Source: an uncultured Chloroflexota bacterium (GTDB lineage: Bacteria; Chloroflexota; Dehalococcoidia; UBA2247; RBG-13-53-26). From it: a DNA stretch of 15,337 nt. Position 1 is the first letter of the stretch, and every line of letters starts with the position of its first letter. The stretch is taken from the NCBI GenBank assembly GCA_937860285.1, contig CALMBS010000030.1, positions 1 to 15,337 of the forward strand, written 5' to 3'. The notes beneath the pieces are model-generated. The model saw only the letters and a list, made by a program, of their open reading frames with translations. It searched no databases and was not told the DNA's origin. Of the stretch, positions 14,979 to 15,337 are shown one piece after another. Position numbers and translations under genes: made by a program.

Positions 14979-15332
14979 TCAGGGGAGCTTCCCGTAGGCC
15001 TGTTTCCAGTTGGCCGCGGCATCGAGGTAGGCATCGTAGCCATGACTTCTGATGAACTCCATCGATTTCCGGTATCGGCCATACTTGTAAGCTCTCTTGC
15101 TGTAGAAGCCCTGCAGTGTACTGCAGGAGTCCGCAAGGTCACAGTCGGCGCAGGTGTGCTCCCAACCCAGTTTCTTGATACAGCAGACCTTCATGGCGCA
15201 CCGGGCCTTGCTTATGTCCCTTCGGCCATCTTCGTAACCCATCCGGCAACCCTTGCAGGTGTGGTCACCCAGTGTCCCGGCTATGCAGGTTCTGCAGTAG
15301 GCGCCGCAGCATCCGATCTCAATATGAGACAT
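14979..15332 (-). CDS. Cysteine-rich DUF3795 family protein
   Basis: This 117-aa protein starts at ATG 15332, only five bases from the window edge, so its ribosome-binding site is not visible. Twelve cysteines lie in the first 70 residues, in pairs typical of DUF3795: GCCGAYCRTC (7-16), HTCKGC (25-30 region), KARC...VCC (45-51) and CADCDLADSC (61-70). This is followed by a helical tail ending WKQAYGKLP. The pattern implies metal binding (zinc or Fe-S). DUF3795 proteins are common in anaerobes and archaea and have no established function. A start further upstream is possible but not seen. It precedes the methyltransferase gene by 45 bases. Confidence 0.82.
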   Translation of the reverse strand: MSHIEIGCCGAYCRTCIAGTLGDHTCKGCRMGYEDGRRDISKARCAMKVCCIKKLGWEHTCADCDLADSCSTLQGFYSKRAYKYGRYRKSMEFIRSHGYDAYLDAAANWKQAYGKLP

Positions 15333-15337
15333 CGTTT

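Noticed and set aside
15111..15126. CTGCAGTGTACTGCAG near-palindrome
   Set aside because: It lies inside the DUF3795 coding sequence and is short; it is explained by codons and probably has no separate role.

Overview
The window is GC-rich, densely coding bacterial DNA with strong Shine-Dalgarno sites (AGGAGG type) and sigma70-like promoters. Together, the HMG-CoA-synthase-like protein carrying its own zinc-ribbon/OB (DUF35-type) tail, the DUF3795 protein, the small C-x-H-Y-W/C-x2-C protein and the many small membrane proteins remind me of Chloroflexota (Dehalococcoidia-like) genomes. This is an impression from protein style, not a proof. No rRNA, tRNA or CRISPR array was seen.

Layout. (1) 1-1267, minus strand: the first 422 codons of a thiolase-superfamily protein of the HMG-CoA synthase family with a C-terminal zinc ribbon, running off the left edge, with a promoter at 1346-1374. 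(2) 1445-2285, plus strand: a scar in which the promoter, ribosome-binding site and N-terminus of an ISLre2/UPF0236-type transposase are fused in frame to the signalling tip of a decayed methyl-accepting chemotaxis protein (MCP). (3) 2312-4611, minus strand: a two-TM protein with an extracytoplasmic domain, and a secreted protein with two Ig-like (He_PIG-type) domains and a caspase-like (C14) peptidase domain. A 32-bp perfect palindrome lies between them. (4) 4612-5004: an intergenic region with a minus-strand terminator-like hairpin, a possible helix-hairpin-helix gene remnant and a plus-strand promoter. (5) 5005-6898, plus: a classical SDR and an extended SDR of the 3-beta-HSD type. (6) 6935-9770, plus: a compact peroxide-defence operon. 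It has a near-consensus promoter with a palindrome over its -10 box, a PerR-type Fur-family regulator, KatG catalase-peroxidase and an intrinsic terminator. (7) 9884-11444, plus: small zinc-binding and small membrane proteins, including a GlsB/YeaQ-type stress protein, separated by strong hairpins. (8) 11595-13938, plus: a two-component pair, a histidine kinase with a periplasmic solute-binding (SBP_bac_3-type) sensor domain and an OmpR/PhoB-type regulator. (9) 14061-15332, minus: a SAM-dependent methyltransferase preceded by a cysteine-rich DUF3795 protein.

How the parts work together. The clearest functional unit is perR-katG, in which the peroxide sensor sits directly upstream of the enzyme it most likely controls. 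The kinase/regulator pair is a second complete unit, with an unknown small-molecule signal. The two SDRs are probably co-transcribed and would reduce or oxidise hydrophobic alcohols or ketones. I did not find a clearly new multi-gene system. The most unusual items are the HMG-CoA-synthase-like protein that appears to lack the Glu/Cys/His catalytic triad, the transposase-MCP chimera and the secreted caspase-like protein.
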